A DNA stretch of 64,000 nt from Casimicrobiaceae bacterium (GCA_026646885.1 JAPKHK010000014.1:1-64000); one strand, 5' to 3'. Positions 29,279 through 38,088 are shown, numbered from the stretch's first letter. A program made the numbers and translations. The notes: generated by a model not told the origin, from the letters alone.

Positions 29279-29866
29279 GAGAATCCTCTCGATTTTGTTG
29301 ATCAAATCAGGCAAAGCAGGGGATGGCGCGTTTACGCTGAGTCATTACGGAGCAATAAGTTCCCGGCAACTGAAGGTCACTTCACTCTTCGGGTCTGCAC
29401 CCAGATCTGTTGGCCTCCGCGCCGAGGCTTAAATTTCTTACCGATGGCAGGGGAGGCCAACCTCTAGTCATCAACCTAGAAACGGCGATTGGCGGCGTCG
29501 GACGATTGGAATGTTCATGAGGGCGAACGGGTATCCCCCAATTTCGGCGCTCGCCCTGAGGGTGCGCCGCTTTGCGGCGCATAGCACGCGCCCGACTCGG
29601 CGATCCAGCGTTGCAGATCCTCGGGCGGTGTTCAACCTCGGTCCGGCTAGCGCCTCGCCTTGCCAGGGCCGGCACTCGCTCTGCGCTTCTTCCAACCGCC
29701 GCTGTCAATGTTCAAGCGAGCCTCTTGTGTATGAACGCGTCGGTGGGCCGCATCGGGAAACTAGAAACACCGCACTCCCCACCATCCACCTCGCCCGCGG
29801 CTTGTGCGCACACGCGACGGTAGTGCGGCAATGCGGGGGGTATTGCAAGGTGGTTGCACCGTTTGT
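29279..29866. other. 588-bp non-coding stretch after padI
   Basis: No gene is supported on either strand. It contains a perfect 8-bp hairpin TGCGCCGC-TTT-GCGGCGCA (about 29561-29580) and AGGGCGA/TCGCCCT flanking about 29522-29554, but no T-run that would make a terminator for padI. It separates the catabolic cluster from housekeeping genes. The frames here look like random high-GC open frames. Confidence 0.55.
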
Positions 29867-31231
29867 CTATGCCAGGACCGGCGCGCGCGGCGGCGCAATG
29901 CCTTTTCTCGCCGTACCTCCGGCAACGAGCCCGCGGATGAATTCAACGTTTTCGTCCAGGCTGTGCTGAATGTGCGCGATCTGCTCCGGCGAGAGGTGTT
30001 TGTACTTGCCTTGCGCCTTGAGGTATTCGGCAAGGGGGCGCGGACGGTCAATGGGGTGACTCAAGTGCATGCCGGTTTCGGGCGTGAATTCCCACAGCAT
30101 GACGAAGTTGGTTTCCACCGCCTTTCTTGCCACTTCGATATTCTGTGCCGAGGGAAAGCGCCAGCCGGTGGTGCAAGGTGAATAAAGATGCAAATAGGCG
30201 AAGCCGCGCTCGGAGGCCTCCATCGCTTTTTCGAGCTTCTCGTAGAAGTCTTCCATGAAGGCGGTGGACGAAGTGGCGACGTAGGCGCAGTTGTGCATCA
30301 TCATGAGGAGCGGCAGGTTTTTCGCGTCCTGGGTTTTGCCCTTGCCGTGCTCACCCACCGGTGTAGTGGAAGTCCAGGCGCCATAAGGCGTGCATGAGGA
30401 ACGCTGCATGCCGGTGTTCATGTAGCCTTCGTTGTCGACCACGATGAAGAGGATTTGCTCGCCACGCTCGGCCGCACCCGAGAGCGACTGAAATCCCACG
30501 TCCGAGGCGCCACCGTCGCCCGCCAGCGCGAGCGCCGTCACCTTGCGGCCCTGGCGCTTGTAGAATCTTTTCACGCCGGCGAGCATGGGTGCCGTATTGG
30601 TGAGCAGCGGATGGAAGACCGGCACCTTGGTGCCTACCATGCCGTTGTAGCCCACCGAGCCCATGCCCGGGATGCAGCCCGGCGGTGTGGCCAGCACCGT
30701 CTCGGGGCCGGCCCGCCGCAGGGTGTGGCGCATGATCAGTTCGGTGTTGCAGCCTTGGCAGCCAGCAAGTCCAGGCACGAACAAGTCTTCGAGGTCGCCC
30801 ACGCGCTTATACAGCTGCGCGGTCGTGACGTATTTCAGCGCGCCTTCGCCACAGGCTTTCACGCAGGCGGGATCACCGCCGCAACTGTCGCACTTCACCA
30901 CATGTCCGGCGTTGGGTTCGTAGACAATGCCGCTGTAAGCGCAGCCCACGGTACACAAAAGGCAATTGACGCACTTGTTGCCGTCCCAGCTGATGACGCC
31001 TGTGCCTTCCTCTTTGGCCAGCGCCGCAGCGGGGCAGTTGGAGACACACTTCGGGTCGGCGCATTGCCGGCACATCGCCAACTCCCAAGCGCCATCTTCG
31101 CCGGCCACGATTTGTATGCGCGAGCGCGTAAGGTCCCGGGATTGGGTTTTCACTTCGGCGCAGGCGACCATGCAGTCGTTGCAACCGGTGCACAATTCAG
31201 GCTTGAAGGCGATGGTGTTGAAGGCTTGCAT
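29867..31231 (-). CDS. padI: phenylglyoxylate dehydrogenase beta subunit (FeS-TPP fusion)
   Basis: The protein is 454 aa from the ATG at 31231. Residues 1-130 are a ferredoxin domain with four cysteine sets (CTGCNDCMVAC, CRQCADPKCVSNC, CVNCLLCTVGC and CDSCGGDPACVKAC), enough for four [4Fe-4S] clusters. The rest is the thiamine-diphosphate subunit of 2-oxoacid:ferredoxin oxidoreductases, with GCQGCNTELIMRH, TPPGCIPGMG and the TPP site 'AGDGGASDVGFQSL' to VDNEGYMNTG. This FeS-TPP fusion of about 49 kDa is a mark of the five-subunit phenylglyoxylate:NAD oxidoreductase of Aromatoleum evansii, which forms benzoyl-CoA from phenylglyoxylate and CoA. It is last in the order padEFGHI, 2 nt behind padH. 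Confidence 0.88.
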   Translation of the reverse strand: MQAFNTIAFKPELCTGCNDCMVACAEVKTQSRDLTRSRIQIVAGEDGAWELAMCRQCADPKCVSNCPAAALAKEEGTGVISWDGNKCVNCLLCTVGCAYSGIVYEPNAGHVVKCDSCGGDPACVKACGEGALKYVTTAQLYKRVGDLEDLFVPGLAGCQGCNTELIMRHTLRRAGPETVLATPPGCIPGMGSVGYNGMVGTKVPVFHPLLTNTAPMLAGVKRFYKRQGRKVTALALAGDGGASDVGFQSLSGAAERGEQILFIVVDNEGYMNTGMQRSSCTPYGAWTSTTPVGEHGKGKTQDAKNLPLLMMMHNCAYVATSSTAFMEDFYEKLEKAMEASERGFAYLHLYSPCTTGWRFPSAQNIEVARKAVETNFVMLWEFTPETGMHLSHPIDRPRPLAEYLKAQGKYKHLSPEQIAHIQHSLDENVEFIRGLVAGGTARKGIAPPRAPVLA

Positions 31232-31233
31232 CT

Positions 31234-32490
31234 TTATCTCCAGGTCCGGGACATCAGCACCCGGGCCGTTTCGCGCGGTTGCGCGAGGAACTGCGCTCTT
31301 ACCGGTGCGAGGTCGATGCGGCGCTGGATGAGTTCCCACATCACGCCGGAATCGAAAGGTGAATTGATACCAAAAATGCCGATGAGGCGATTGTTCTGCA
31401 GCGCAATCTTGAGGTACTTGCTGTTTATTGCGTCAACGCGCTTTTCGGTTTCAATGTTCTCCATGCCGGCGCCATCGACACCCACCGAGAGCGCCTGATG
31501 CCCGAAGAAGGTATAGGTGTTGAGCGGGATGCCGCCCGGATAGGGCTTCAGACCTTCGTCTCCGGCCATCGCCAGGCCGGCGATGCGCCCCTGCTCTACC
31601 GCGTCTGGCAGGATACCATTCAGGACTTTTTCACCCGTGTAGAAGCTCTTCGCCTGCGCCACGTCGCCTGCGGCCCAGATGTTTTCGACACTGGTTTTCA
31701 TGGTGTCGTCGACGAGCACACCGCGGTCGATGGCCACCCCGCTGCCAGCCAAGAAATCGACGATGGGCGTGACCCCCACGCCCACCAGCAGCGCATCGGC
31801 ATCGATCGCACCGCCGCTTTGCAGTTTCACTTTACAGCCCGATGCCGTCTTTTCCACACCGACCACTCGTTCGCCAGTGCGCAGATTCACGCCTTTGGCG
31901 GTAAAGGCACGCTCGATGATGGTGGACGCTTCGGCATCGAAGTAGGCCGCCAGCACATGGGGCAACATTTCCACGATGGTGACCTGTGCACCGGCTTTGG
32001 CGAGGTTTTCCGCCGCGTGCATGCCGATGAGGCCAGCGCCCAGCACCACTGCGCTCTTGATGCTGGTCAGTTGGGCGCGCAATTGCACCGCATCGTTCAA
32101 GGTGCGCAGCACGTGAAAGGGCACGTCGGCCAAACCGGGAATCGGCGGCACGATCGGCCGCGCACCGCTCGCTACCAAGAGCTTTTGGTAGGCGATGCGC
32201 TCGCCGTCGGCCAGTGTCGCCACCCGCGCCTTGGCGTCAACGGTGGAAACCGCCATGCCCGAGCGATAGGCGACCTTCAGTTTTGTGAAGTAGGCCTCGC
32301 CTTGCAAGGCGACATTGTCGGGTTTGGAGCGGCCGGAGACGACATAGGGCAGCACCGTGGGCGAATACGGCAGCGAGGCGTCGCGATTGACCAAGGTCAC
32401 GCTGCCTTCGCTGTCGGCCATGCGCAGCGTGTGCAGTGCGGAGAGCCCGGCGTGACTCGCGCCGACGATGAGGTATTGAGTCTCTTGCAT
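31234..32490 (-). CDS. padH: phenylglyoxylate dehydrogenase FAD/NAD subunit
   Basis: The protein is 418 aa. The FAD-binding Rossmann motif is at the N terminus ('YLIVGASHAGLSALHTLRMA'), with an internal NAD-binding motif 'AVVLGAGLIGMHAAENLAKA' and a second FAD contact 'ENIWAAGDVAQAKSF'. This is the rubredoxin/ferredoxin-NAD reductase fold, about 44 kDa, matching the flavin subunit that passes electrons to NAD in phenylglyoxylate dehydrogenase. No redox-active CxxxxC is present, so it is not a disulfide reductase. It lies 1 nt after padG and 2 nt before padI, consistent with equimolar expression as a complex subunit. Confidence 0.88.
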   Translation of the reverse strand: MQETQYLIVGASHAGLSALHTLRMADSEGSVTLVNRDASLPYSPTVLPYVVSGRSKPDNVALQGEAYFTKLKVAYRSGMAVSTVDAKARVATLADGERIAYQKLLVASGARPIVPPIPGLADVPFHVLRTLNDAVQLRAQLTSIKSAVVLGAGLIGMHAAENLAKAGAQVTIVEMLPHVLAAYFDAEASTIIERAFTAKGVNLRTGERVVGVEKTASGCKVKLQSGGAIDADALLVGVGVTPIVDFLAGSGVAIDRGVLVDDTMKTSVENIWAAGDVAQAKSFYTGEKVLNGILPDAVEQGRIAGLAMAGDEGLKPYPGGIPLNTYTFFGHQALSVGVDGAGMENIETEKRVDAINSKYLKIALQNNRLIGIFGINSPFDSGVMWELIQRRIDLAPVRAQFLAQPRETARVLMSRTWR

Positions 32491-32491
32491 G

Positions 32492-33721
32492 TCAGTCGCT
32501 CTCGTTGAGCCACACAGTTTCGCCAGGGGTTTTGTCCTTGGCGAGTTCTCCCACCCGCGCGATCACGCGCGCGAAGTGATCGGTGGTCAGGTCGGCGCCG
32601 GCCAAACCGCCAATGAAGCTCATGGCCGGCACACTGGCCGCCGCACGGCCCAGCGCCGCGGTCACGTCCTGAAACACGGGGCCGCAATTCCAGCCGAAGG
32701 ACACCGAGCGGTCAACTACCCCCACCGCTTTCATGTGGCCCAGCGCCTGTACCACGGCTTCGGCGGGGAAAGGCCGATAGGTTTTGATCTTGACCAGCCC
32801 CACGGGAATGCCCTTGGCGCGCGCCTCGTCGATGGCATCTTTGGCGGCACCCGTCATCGAACCGATGGTGACCAGCGCCGATTGCGCGCCGTCCATGGCG
32901 TAGTTTTCGATCAGCGGGGCAAAATCGTGCCCGACGATGCGTTTCCAATCGGCATGCACTTCCTCGATCACACGCAAGGCGTTCTGCATGCCGCGGCAAT
33001 GGCCTTTGCGATATTTCACGAACATCTTCGGGCCGGGGCCGCCCGCGCCGCCCGTCAAAGGATCGACGCCCATGGGGCGGGAAGGATCGAGTGCGGCGTG
33101 CCAGTTCACGTTGCGCTCGCCCAGGAAAACATTGACGTCTTCCTGCTCGGGCAGTTCGACCCGGGCCGCACCATAAGAAAGATAATTGCCGTCGTGGCAA
33201 ACGTTGACGGGCAGCATCACCTCATGATGTTCGGCGACGCGATAGGCCATGATGATGGTGTCGAGCACTTCCTGCACGGTTTCGCAGTAAATCTGAATCC
33301 AGCCCACTTCGCGCACCGACATCGCGTCCTGATGCCCGCCCCAGACACTTTGCGGCGTGAGCGTGTCGCGGGTGACGATGCTCATCACCATAGGCAGGCG
33401 CAAGCCCGGTTGACGCAAATAGGGCTCGAACATGAACGCAAGGCCGGGTCCACAGGTGGCGGTGTAGGTGCGCGCGCCGGCCAGCGCGCCGCCTTGCAGC
33501 ACCGAGAGCACGGAATGTTCGCCTTCGGCATCGACGATTTCGGCATCGAGCCGCCCGTCAGCGACGAACTTGGCGAGATATTCCACCAGCGAGGACTGCG
33601 GGGTGATCGGATAGACCGCCACCATGTCCACGTTGGCGAGCGACACGCCCCAGGCGGCGGCTTCATTGCCGTCGCAGACGATGACTTTGGGCCTGCCTTT
33701 AACAGTTGCTAGTTCAATCAT
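32492..33721 (-). CDS. padG: phenylglyoxylate dehydrogenase alpha subunit
   Basis: The protein is 409 aa from the ATG at 33721 ('MIELATVKGRPKVIVCDGNE'). It is the alpha subunit of 2-oxoacid:acceptor oxidoreductases: 'VDMVAVYPITPQSSLVEYLA' with the YPITP motif, 'VQGGALAGARTYTATCGPGL'-like core (ATCGPGLAFM), and 'PVGLVKIKTYRPFPAEAVVQ' near the end. It binds TPP together with PadI and contributes to substrate binding. A 160-bp gap with a repeat element separates it from padF, unlike the tight spacing elsewhere in the operon, so translation must restart independently. Confidence 0.88.
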   Translation of the reverse strand: MIELATVKGRPKVIVCDGNEAAAWGVSLANVDMVAVYPITPQSSLVEYLAKFVADGRLDAEIVDAEGEHSVLSVLQGGALAGARTYTATCGPGLAFMFEPYLRQPGLRLPMVMSIVTRDTLTPQSVWGGHQDAMSVREVGWIQIYCETVQEVLDTIIMAYRVAEHHEVMLPVNVCHDGNYLSYGAARVELPEQEDVNVFLGERNVNWHAALDPSRPMGVDPLTGGAGGPGPKMFVKYRKGHCRGMQNALRVIEEVHADWKRIVGHDFAPLIENYAMDGAQSALVTIGSMTGAAKDAIDEARAKGIPVGLVKIKTYRPFPAEAVVQALGHMKAVGVVDRSVSFGWNCGPVFQDVTAALGRAAASVPAMSFIGGLAGADLTTDHFARVIARVGELAKDKTPGETVWLNESD

Positions 33722-33736
33722 TGAAGCTCTCCCCCG

Positions 33737-33880
33737 GGGCTTGCGAAGGAATCGTCGCGAGCGGCCCGAGCGCAAGGCGGCTGGAGCGCAGCGACCGGAG
33801 CGTACACGGATAGTACGCGAGGCTCGCGAGCACCACCCAACGCAGCGATCGGGACGGGTAGCAGAGTCATTCGCAAGCCC
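33737..33880. repeat. 144-bp element with 11-bp terminal inverted repeats between padF and padG
   Basis: GGGCTTGCGAA at 33737-33747 is the exact inverse of TTCGCAAGCCC at 33870-33880. Inside lies a second inverted pair GCGTAC/GTACGC (33800-33818). The composition resembles dispersed intergenic repeats of betaproteobacteria (blocks such as GAGCGCAGCGACCGGAGCG). It fills nearly the whole padF-padG gap and contains no gene. Confidence 0.75.
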
Positions 33881-34171
33881 TCAGGACTGTTCTGGAATCA
33901 TGCGTATCGCCCGCTGCGGGCACTCCTGCGCGCAAATGCCGCAGCCCTTGCAGGTGGCGAGATTGAAGTCGAACCAGGCGGCTTTTTCGACCACACATTG
34001 CACCGGGCAATAGAGCCAGCAGACCGCGCATTTCACACACTTGGCGCGATCCACCACCGGCCGAAAGCTGCGCCAGTCACCGGGCAGCATGGGATTGGGC
34101 TTGGTGGCGATGGGGCACAGATCGTCGGGAACCTGGCTCGCATCGAACAATGGATAAGCCTGTTGCTTCAT
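33881..34171 (-). CDS. padF: phenylglyoxylate dehydrogenase delta subunit (2x[4Fe-4S])
   Basis: The protein is 96 aa. Two ferredoxin motifs, CVKCAVCWLYC-P and CKGCGICAQEC-P, bind two [4Fe-4S] clusters, after an N-terminal segment 'QAYPLFDASQVPDDLCPIAT'. It matches the delta subunit of pyruvate- and 2-oxoacid-type oxidoreductases and the about 11-kDa subunit of phenylglyoxylate dehydrogenase. Its ATG overlaps the padE stop codon (ATGA), so the two are translationally coupled. It relays electrons from the TPP site towards the PadI ferredoxin domain and PadH; the path is inferred from the family. Confidence 0.88.
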   Translation of the reverse strand: MKQQAYPLFDASQVPDDLCPIATKPNPMLPGDWRSFRPVVDRAKCVKCAVCWLYCPVQCVVEKAAWFDFNLATCKGCGICAQECPQRAIRMIPEQS

Positions 34172-34740
34172 GCCGCCGCACTCCGTTCGATGGTGAGCAC
34201 TTTGGTTTCGCGATAGCCCGCGTCCAGCGCTTCGAGGTTCTGGGTGAGGCCGGCGTCACGAAAGTCGGAGTCTTCGATCGCGGCGCGCAGCGCCTCCAAA
34301 CTCACTTTGCCCGTGGTACGCGCGAAAGCCCCCAGCATCAGGGTGTTGGTGATGGAGCGCTTGAAGATTTTTTGCGCGAGGCTCACCGCGTCGCACAGGC
34401 CGACGGTGCCCACGGTCTCGGGCAAAGTCAGAGCGGAGAGTGGCTTGGCGGTGGCCTGCACCAGCACACCGCCAGGCTTCAGGCCGTCGAAAATGTTGAC
34501 GCTTCGGGCGACCGTGGGATCAATGCAAATGAGGCAGTCGGGCCGGTAGATGTTGGTCATCTGGCGGATTTCCTTGTCGTCGAAACGCAGGAAACTCGCC
34601 ACCGGCGCGCCTCGGCGCTCGAAGCCGAAAGAGGGCACGGCGACGACGTATTTGCCGTCCTGTACCACCGCGGCGGCGAGTATGCCGCCCATCATCACCG
34701 CGCCCTGGCCGCCTCGGCCGTGAATGCGAACCTCGTACAC
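34168..34740 (-). CDS. padE: phenylglyoxylate dehydrogenase gamma subunit
   Basis: The protein is 190 aa from a GTG at 34740, supported by a strong AAGGAGGG site 5 nt upstream. It is the gamma domain of 2-oxoacid:acceptor oxidoreductases, with VRIHGRGGQGAVMMGGILA (glycine-rich), SFGFERRGAPVASFLR, and 'NTLMLGAFARTTGKVSLEAL' near the C terminus. Gamma subunits bind CoA-related parts of the reaction. It is the first gene of padEFGHI. A 7-bp palindrome lies 28-65 nt upstream of the start, a likely control site. The operon begins 188 nt downstream of the ferritin-like gene, so it may also receive kor transcription. Confidence 0.88.
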   Translation of the reverse strand: MYEVRIHGRGGQGAVMMGGILAAAVVQDGKYVVAVPSFGFERRGAPVASFLRFDDKEIRQMTNIYRPDCLICIDPTVARSVNIFDGLKPGGVLVQATAKPLSALTLPETVGTVGLCDAVSLAQKIFKRSITNTLMLGAFARTTGKVSLEALRAAIEDSDFRDAGLTQNLEALDAGYRETKVLTIERSAAA

Positions 34741-34767
34741 AAAACCCTCCTTGCGCCGCGCCGACGC

Positions 34768-34805
34768 GATACACTCAACACGACGATATCAAGGTGTTGA
34801 GTATC
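34768..34805. promoter_or_regulatory. dyad upstream of padE (candidate operator)
   Basis: GATACACTCAACAC (34768-34781) and GTGTTGAGTATC (34794-34805) form an inverted repeat with a perfect 7-bp core TCAACAC/GTGTTGA and a 12-nt spacer holding GATATC. It sits 28-65 nt before the padE start, where a regulator of the phenylglyoxylate genes could bind. No T-run makes it a terminator. Confidence 0.5.
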
Positions 34806-34928
34806 ATCTCCGGCAGACCCGCGGTCAAGCCCGCCGAAGCCTCGATTCGCTCCCGCGCATACCTGATCCCGCCCCCTGCGCGGCGAGCGGGTCGCCCGCT
34901 ACCGACACCTCGCTATTCCCAGACCCCC

Positions 34929-35471
34929 TCAGTCATTCCATACCGGCGGATCGGGATCGTCGGCCCAGTGAGGGTCGGGCTTGGGTGTACGGTCGAGCCA
35001 GGACTGGATGAGGGCGACGTGCTCGGCTTCATCGGCCTCCATCTCTTTGATTGCTTCGCGCAAATCGGCCGGCGCGTCGACGGACAGGCGGCGAAAGAAC
35101 TCATAGGCGCGCTTTTCGTTGTGCAGGGCGATTTGCAGGGCATGGTAGGGCTGCATCAGATAGTGCAGTTCCTCGGGATCCCCCGACTCCGGACCCGATG
35201 CGCGCTCCCATTGATACCCGCCCTCGGGCGCCGCTGGCGGCGTCGTCCAGCTCATGTGTTCGAGGACCTGTTCACTGTGGCGGCCTTCGATGCGCGCAAG
35301 CTTGCGAAACATTTCGGCCACCTCGCGGTTGTTGTGGGTTTCCATGATGTCGGCGAATTCGGCGTAGCGCTCGGCCGCCTCTTGTTCCATGGCGTAGGCG
35401 TAGCGCATCAAATCCTCGACGGTCTTGATTTCGGGCAGTGCGCCGCCCGCGCGCGTTTCCGGATTGCTCAT
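34929..35471 (-). CDS. ferritin-like (rubrerythrin-type) diiron protein
   Basis: The protein is 180 aa. Two copies of the diiron signature E-x-x-H are present (ARIEGRHSEQVLEHM and MEADEAEHVALIQ), with partner Glu in 'MEQEAAERYAEFADIME' and 'IALHNEKRAYEFFRRL'. This predicts a four-helix ferritin-like bundle. No cysteine is present, so the rubredoxin domain of classical rubrerythrin is lacking. Such proteins reduce peroxides or handle iron and protect anaerobic enzymes. Its ATG overlaps the korB stop (ATGA), so it is made together with the oxygen-sensitive ketoacid:ferredoxin oxidoreductase. A protective role for Kor, Pad and Bcr is an inference from this coupling. Confidence 0.85.
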   Translation of the reverse strand: MSNPETRAGGALPEIKTVEDLMRYAYAMEQEAAERYAEFADIMETHNNREVAEMFRKLARIEGRHSEQVLEHMSWTTPPAAPEGGYQWERASGPESGDPEELHYLMQPYHALQIALHNEKRAYEFFRRLSVDAPADLREAIKEMEADEAEHVALIQSWLDRTPKPDPHWADDPDPPVWND

Positions 35472-36313
35472 AGCGCGAACTCCGTTTCGATGTCAGCAAC
35501 CGTGCGCAGTGCTCGACCGATCGGCGGCCGGTACGGGGGCCGCTCGCCCTGGTACAGGACACCGATGTTGAAACCGTCGTCGGTCATCAATCGCCGCGCC
35601 GCGCGAGCGCCGTCGTTGGTGGGGGGCACCGGTGACGGGCGCACCATGCTCTTCCAGTCACGCTGCTCGGGCCGGAAGGTGACGCAGGGTGAGAGGATCT
35701 CCACGAAGGAAAAGCCCGGGGCCTTGATCGCCTCGGCGACGATGTCGGCGGTGCCGTTGGGGTCGCCGGCAAAGGCCCGAGCGACGAAGTTGGCGCCCGC
35801 AGCCAGGGCGATCACCATCGGGTGAAAGGCACGCAGTCCGGTGCCGGTAGGGGAGAGCTTGGACTTCCAATCCGGCTCGGTGGTCGGAGAGGGCTGGCCC
35901 TTGGTCATGCCGTAGACGTGGTTGTCCATCACGATGTAGGTCATGTCCACGTTGCGGCGGCAGGCGTGCAGGAAGTGATTGCCGCCGATGGAATAACCGT
36001 CGCCATCACCACCCGTGACCACCACCGTCATGTCCGGGCGCGCAATCTTCAATCCGGTCGCGGCCGCCAGCGATCGGCCGTGCACGCCGTGAAAGCCGTA
36101 GGTCGAAGTGTAGGCCGGTATGCGCGACGAGCAGCCGATCCCCGAGACCACCGAGGTCTGCTCTGGGCGCAGTTGCAACTGGGCAAAAGCCTTGGTGAGG
36201 GCGAGCAGGACGGAGTAATCTCCGCAGCCCGGACACCAGATCGGCTTGTAATCGGATTTGTAATCACCCGCGGTAAGCGGAACGGCTTCGAGGTTGCTGG
36301 GGCAGGAACTCAT
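35468..36313 (-). CDS. korB: 2-oxoglutarate:ferredoxin oxidoreductase beta subunit
   Basis: The protein is 281 aa from the ATG at 36313, overlapping the korA stop by ATGA. TPP-binding subunit: CPGCGDYSVL at the N terminus, 'VSGIGCSSRIPAYTSTYGFH', the TPP motif TGGDGDGYSIGGNHF to 'NVDMTYIVMDNHVYGMTKGQ', and 'SFVEILSPCVTF'. This is KorB of the two-subunit KorAB type. In Thauera aromatica the KorAB enzyme oxidises 2-oxoglutarate and reduces the ferredoxin used by benzoyl-CoA reductase, and the adjacent bcr and fdx genes suggest the same here. Substrate preference cannot be proven from sequence. It belongs to the cytoplasmic electron supply for ring reduction. Confidence 0.9.
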   Translation of the reverse strand: MSSCPSNLEAVPLTAGDYKSDYKPIWCPGCGDYSVLLALTKAFAQLQLRPEQTSVVSGIGCSSRIPAYTSTYGFHGVHGRSLAAATGLKIARPDMTVVVTGGDGDGYSIGGNHFLHACRRNVDMTYIVMDNHVYGMTKGQPSPTTEPDWKSKLSPTGTGLRAFHPMVIALAAGANFVARAFAGDPNGTADIVAEAIKAPGFSFVEILSPCVTFRPEQRDWKSMVRPSPVPPTNDGARAARRLMTDDGFNIGVLYQGERPPYRPPIGRALRTVADIETEFAL

Positions 36314-38043
36314 GCGCGACTCCATTCGATGAGTTGGCGATGGACTTCGTCGGGCCGAATGGGCAGCGGCCCGGGATGGGCAAAACTGGCGAGCGGGGCC
36401 AGGAAGTCGTATTCCGAGCGCAAGTAGCGATAGAACTGGCGGCTGTGATTCTGTTCGACCACCAGGATACGCTTGACGCCGGCCAGCGCCTTGGCGAGGC
36501 GCTCGGGCCGCGTCGGCGCGAGCAGCCGCACTGAGACCAACCGAACCCTGACCCCGTCGCTCGCGGCGCGGCGAATGGCTTCCCGCACCGGGCCAGTGGT
36601 TGAGCCCAGGGTGATGACCGCGAGGTCCCCGTCGCCCTCGAGGTCGGCCCAATAGTCACCATAATCGTTCTGCACTAGCTTGCGCTCCCGCTTGACGAGC
36701 TGTACACGGTGGTCGGTGGCTTGCGAGGATGGTGTGCCTTTTTCATTGTGTTCCAAGCCGTCGGCCGTATAAGCCAAACCGGGGGTTCCTGGCACAGCCA
36801 TGGGCGAGATGCCGCTGTCGGTGATTTGGTAGCGGCGATAGTTCTCCGTGCCCTCCGGAGCGATGAGCCGCTCGGCTACATAGGGGGCGTCTTCCGGCCT
36901 ATCGATGACACCTAGGGCCTGACCAAAGAACTGGTCGGAAAGCACTAACGCCGGGCTTTGCAGCTTTTCCGCCAGATGCACCGCCCATTGGGTGGCGGTG
37001 AGACAGTCGGCGATGGAATTGGGAACGACGACGAGGCGCGGCGCGTCGCCGTGCAGGCCGTTGACGGCTATGCTGATGTCGCTTTGCTCACTTTTCGCGG
37101 GGATACCGGTGGACGGTCCGCCGCGCATGACATCGATGACCACGATGGGCGTTTCAGATGCAACCGAAAGACCCAGCGCTTCGATCATCAGCGACAGCCC
37201 TGGACCCGCCGTTGCGGTGAGCGAGGGCGTGCCGCCGTAAGAGGCTCCGATTGCCATGTTGATCGATGCGAGTTCGTCCTCCGCCTGCACCAGCACGCCA
37301 CCGACATCGGCGAGGTGCGGCGCAAGCCACTCGAGCACCTCGGTGGCGGGTGTGATCGGGTAGGCGGCGACGAAACGCACGCCACCGCGGATGGCGCCAA
37401 AGCCCGCTGCTTCGTTGCCGGTAATCAACCATCGCGGGCGCTCGGATTTGGCGACAGCCAAAGAGCGCGATGGCAGGTTGGCCGCAGCAGCATAACCCGC
37501 CTCGACCGCGGCAAGGCTCGCAGGCAATCGCTCGCTGGCTTTCTTGAGGGAGGTCGTCACCGCCGACTTGGCCGCATCGAGAGGCAAGCCCAGCAGGCCG
37601 GCACACACACCCAGGGCGATCATGTTGGGCCAAGCGCCACTGATGGCCTTGGCCATATCCTTCAAGTTGAGGTCGTGCTGCTTCGCGCCGGTGCGCGTGA
37701 ACGCCTCGGGAACGGGCCCTTGGGAGAGGTCGCCGATGATCAGGCTGTCCGCGTCGAGTGGAATCTCGTCGGCAAAACGGTGGATATTCTGCCAATCGAT
37801 GGCGATCAGCGCATCGAAGCGATCGTCCAAGTTTTGCACCGGTGCGCTCGATATGCGCAGCAGTGCCGCTGCCTCGCCGCCCCGGATTTGGGGCCCGCTG
37901 GTGCGAACGAAAAGGCCGTAGAGGCCAGCCCGCGCAGCTGCGGTCAAAAGCAAACTGCCGGTGGTCATCACCCCCGCGCCGCCGCTGCCGGCGATGGCGA
38001 GGGAAACGCTCTTCGGCGCTCCGGTGGATTCTTCCATGGCCAT
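36310..38043 (-). CDS. korA: 2-oxoglutarate:ferredoxin oxidoreductase alpha subunit
   Basis: The protein is 577 aa from the ATG at 38043, preceded by GGAGG; an ATG two codons on and one at 38067 are alternatives. An N-terminal gamma domain (SLAIAGSGGAGVMTTGSLLL, 'LFVRTSGPQIRGGEAAALLR') is fused to the alpha domain ('GVRFVAAYPITPATEVLEWL' with YPITP, 'MAIGASYGGTPSLTATAGPG'). This gamma-alpha fusion is typical of KorA. With KorB it oxidatively decarboxylates 2-oxoglutarate to succinyl-CoA and reduces ferredoxin. It is first in korA-korB-ferritin and divergent from the had-bcr operon. Its leader contains two hairpins (38089-38111 and 38125-38138). Confidence 0.9.
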   Translation of the reverse strand: MAMEESTGAPKSVSLAIAGSGGAGVMTTGSLLLTAAARAGLYGLFVRTSGPQIRGGEAAALLRISSAPVQNLDDRFDALIAIDWQNIHRFADEIPLDADSLIIGDLSQGPVPEAFTRTGAKQHDLNLKDMAKAISGAWPNMIALGVCAGLLGLPLDAAKSAVTTSLKKASERLPASLAAVEAGYAAAANLPSRSLAVAKSERPRWLITGNEAAGFGAIRGGVRFVAAYPITPATEVLEWLAPHLADVGGVLVQAEDELASINMAIGASYGGTPSLTATAGPGLSLMIEALGLSVASETPIVVIDVMRGGPSTGIPAKSEQSDISIAVNGLHGDAPRLVVVPNSIADCLTATQWAVHLAEKLQSPALVLSDQFFGQALGVIDRPEDAPYVAERLIAPEGTENYRRYQITDSGISPMAVPGTPGLAYTADGLEHNEKGTPSSQATDHRVQLVKRERKLVQNDYGDYWADLEGDGDLAVITLGSTTGPVREAIRRAASDGVRVRLVSVRLLAPTRPERLAKALAGVKRILVVEQNHSRQFYRYLRSEYDFLAPLASFAHPGPLPIRPDEVHRQLIEWSRA

Positions 38044-38088
38044 AAAGCCTCCAAATCGATCGAACAAAGCGCGGCAGCCACGCGCGCG

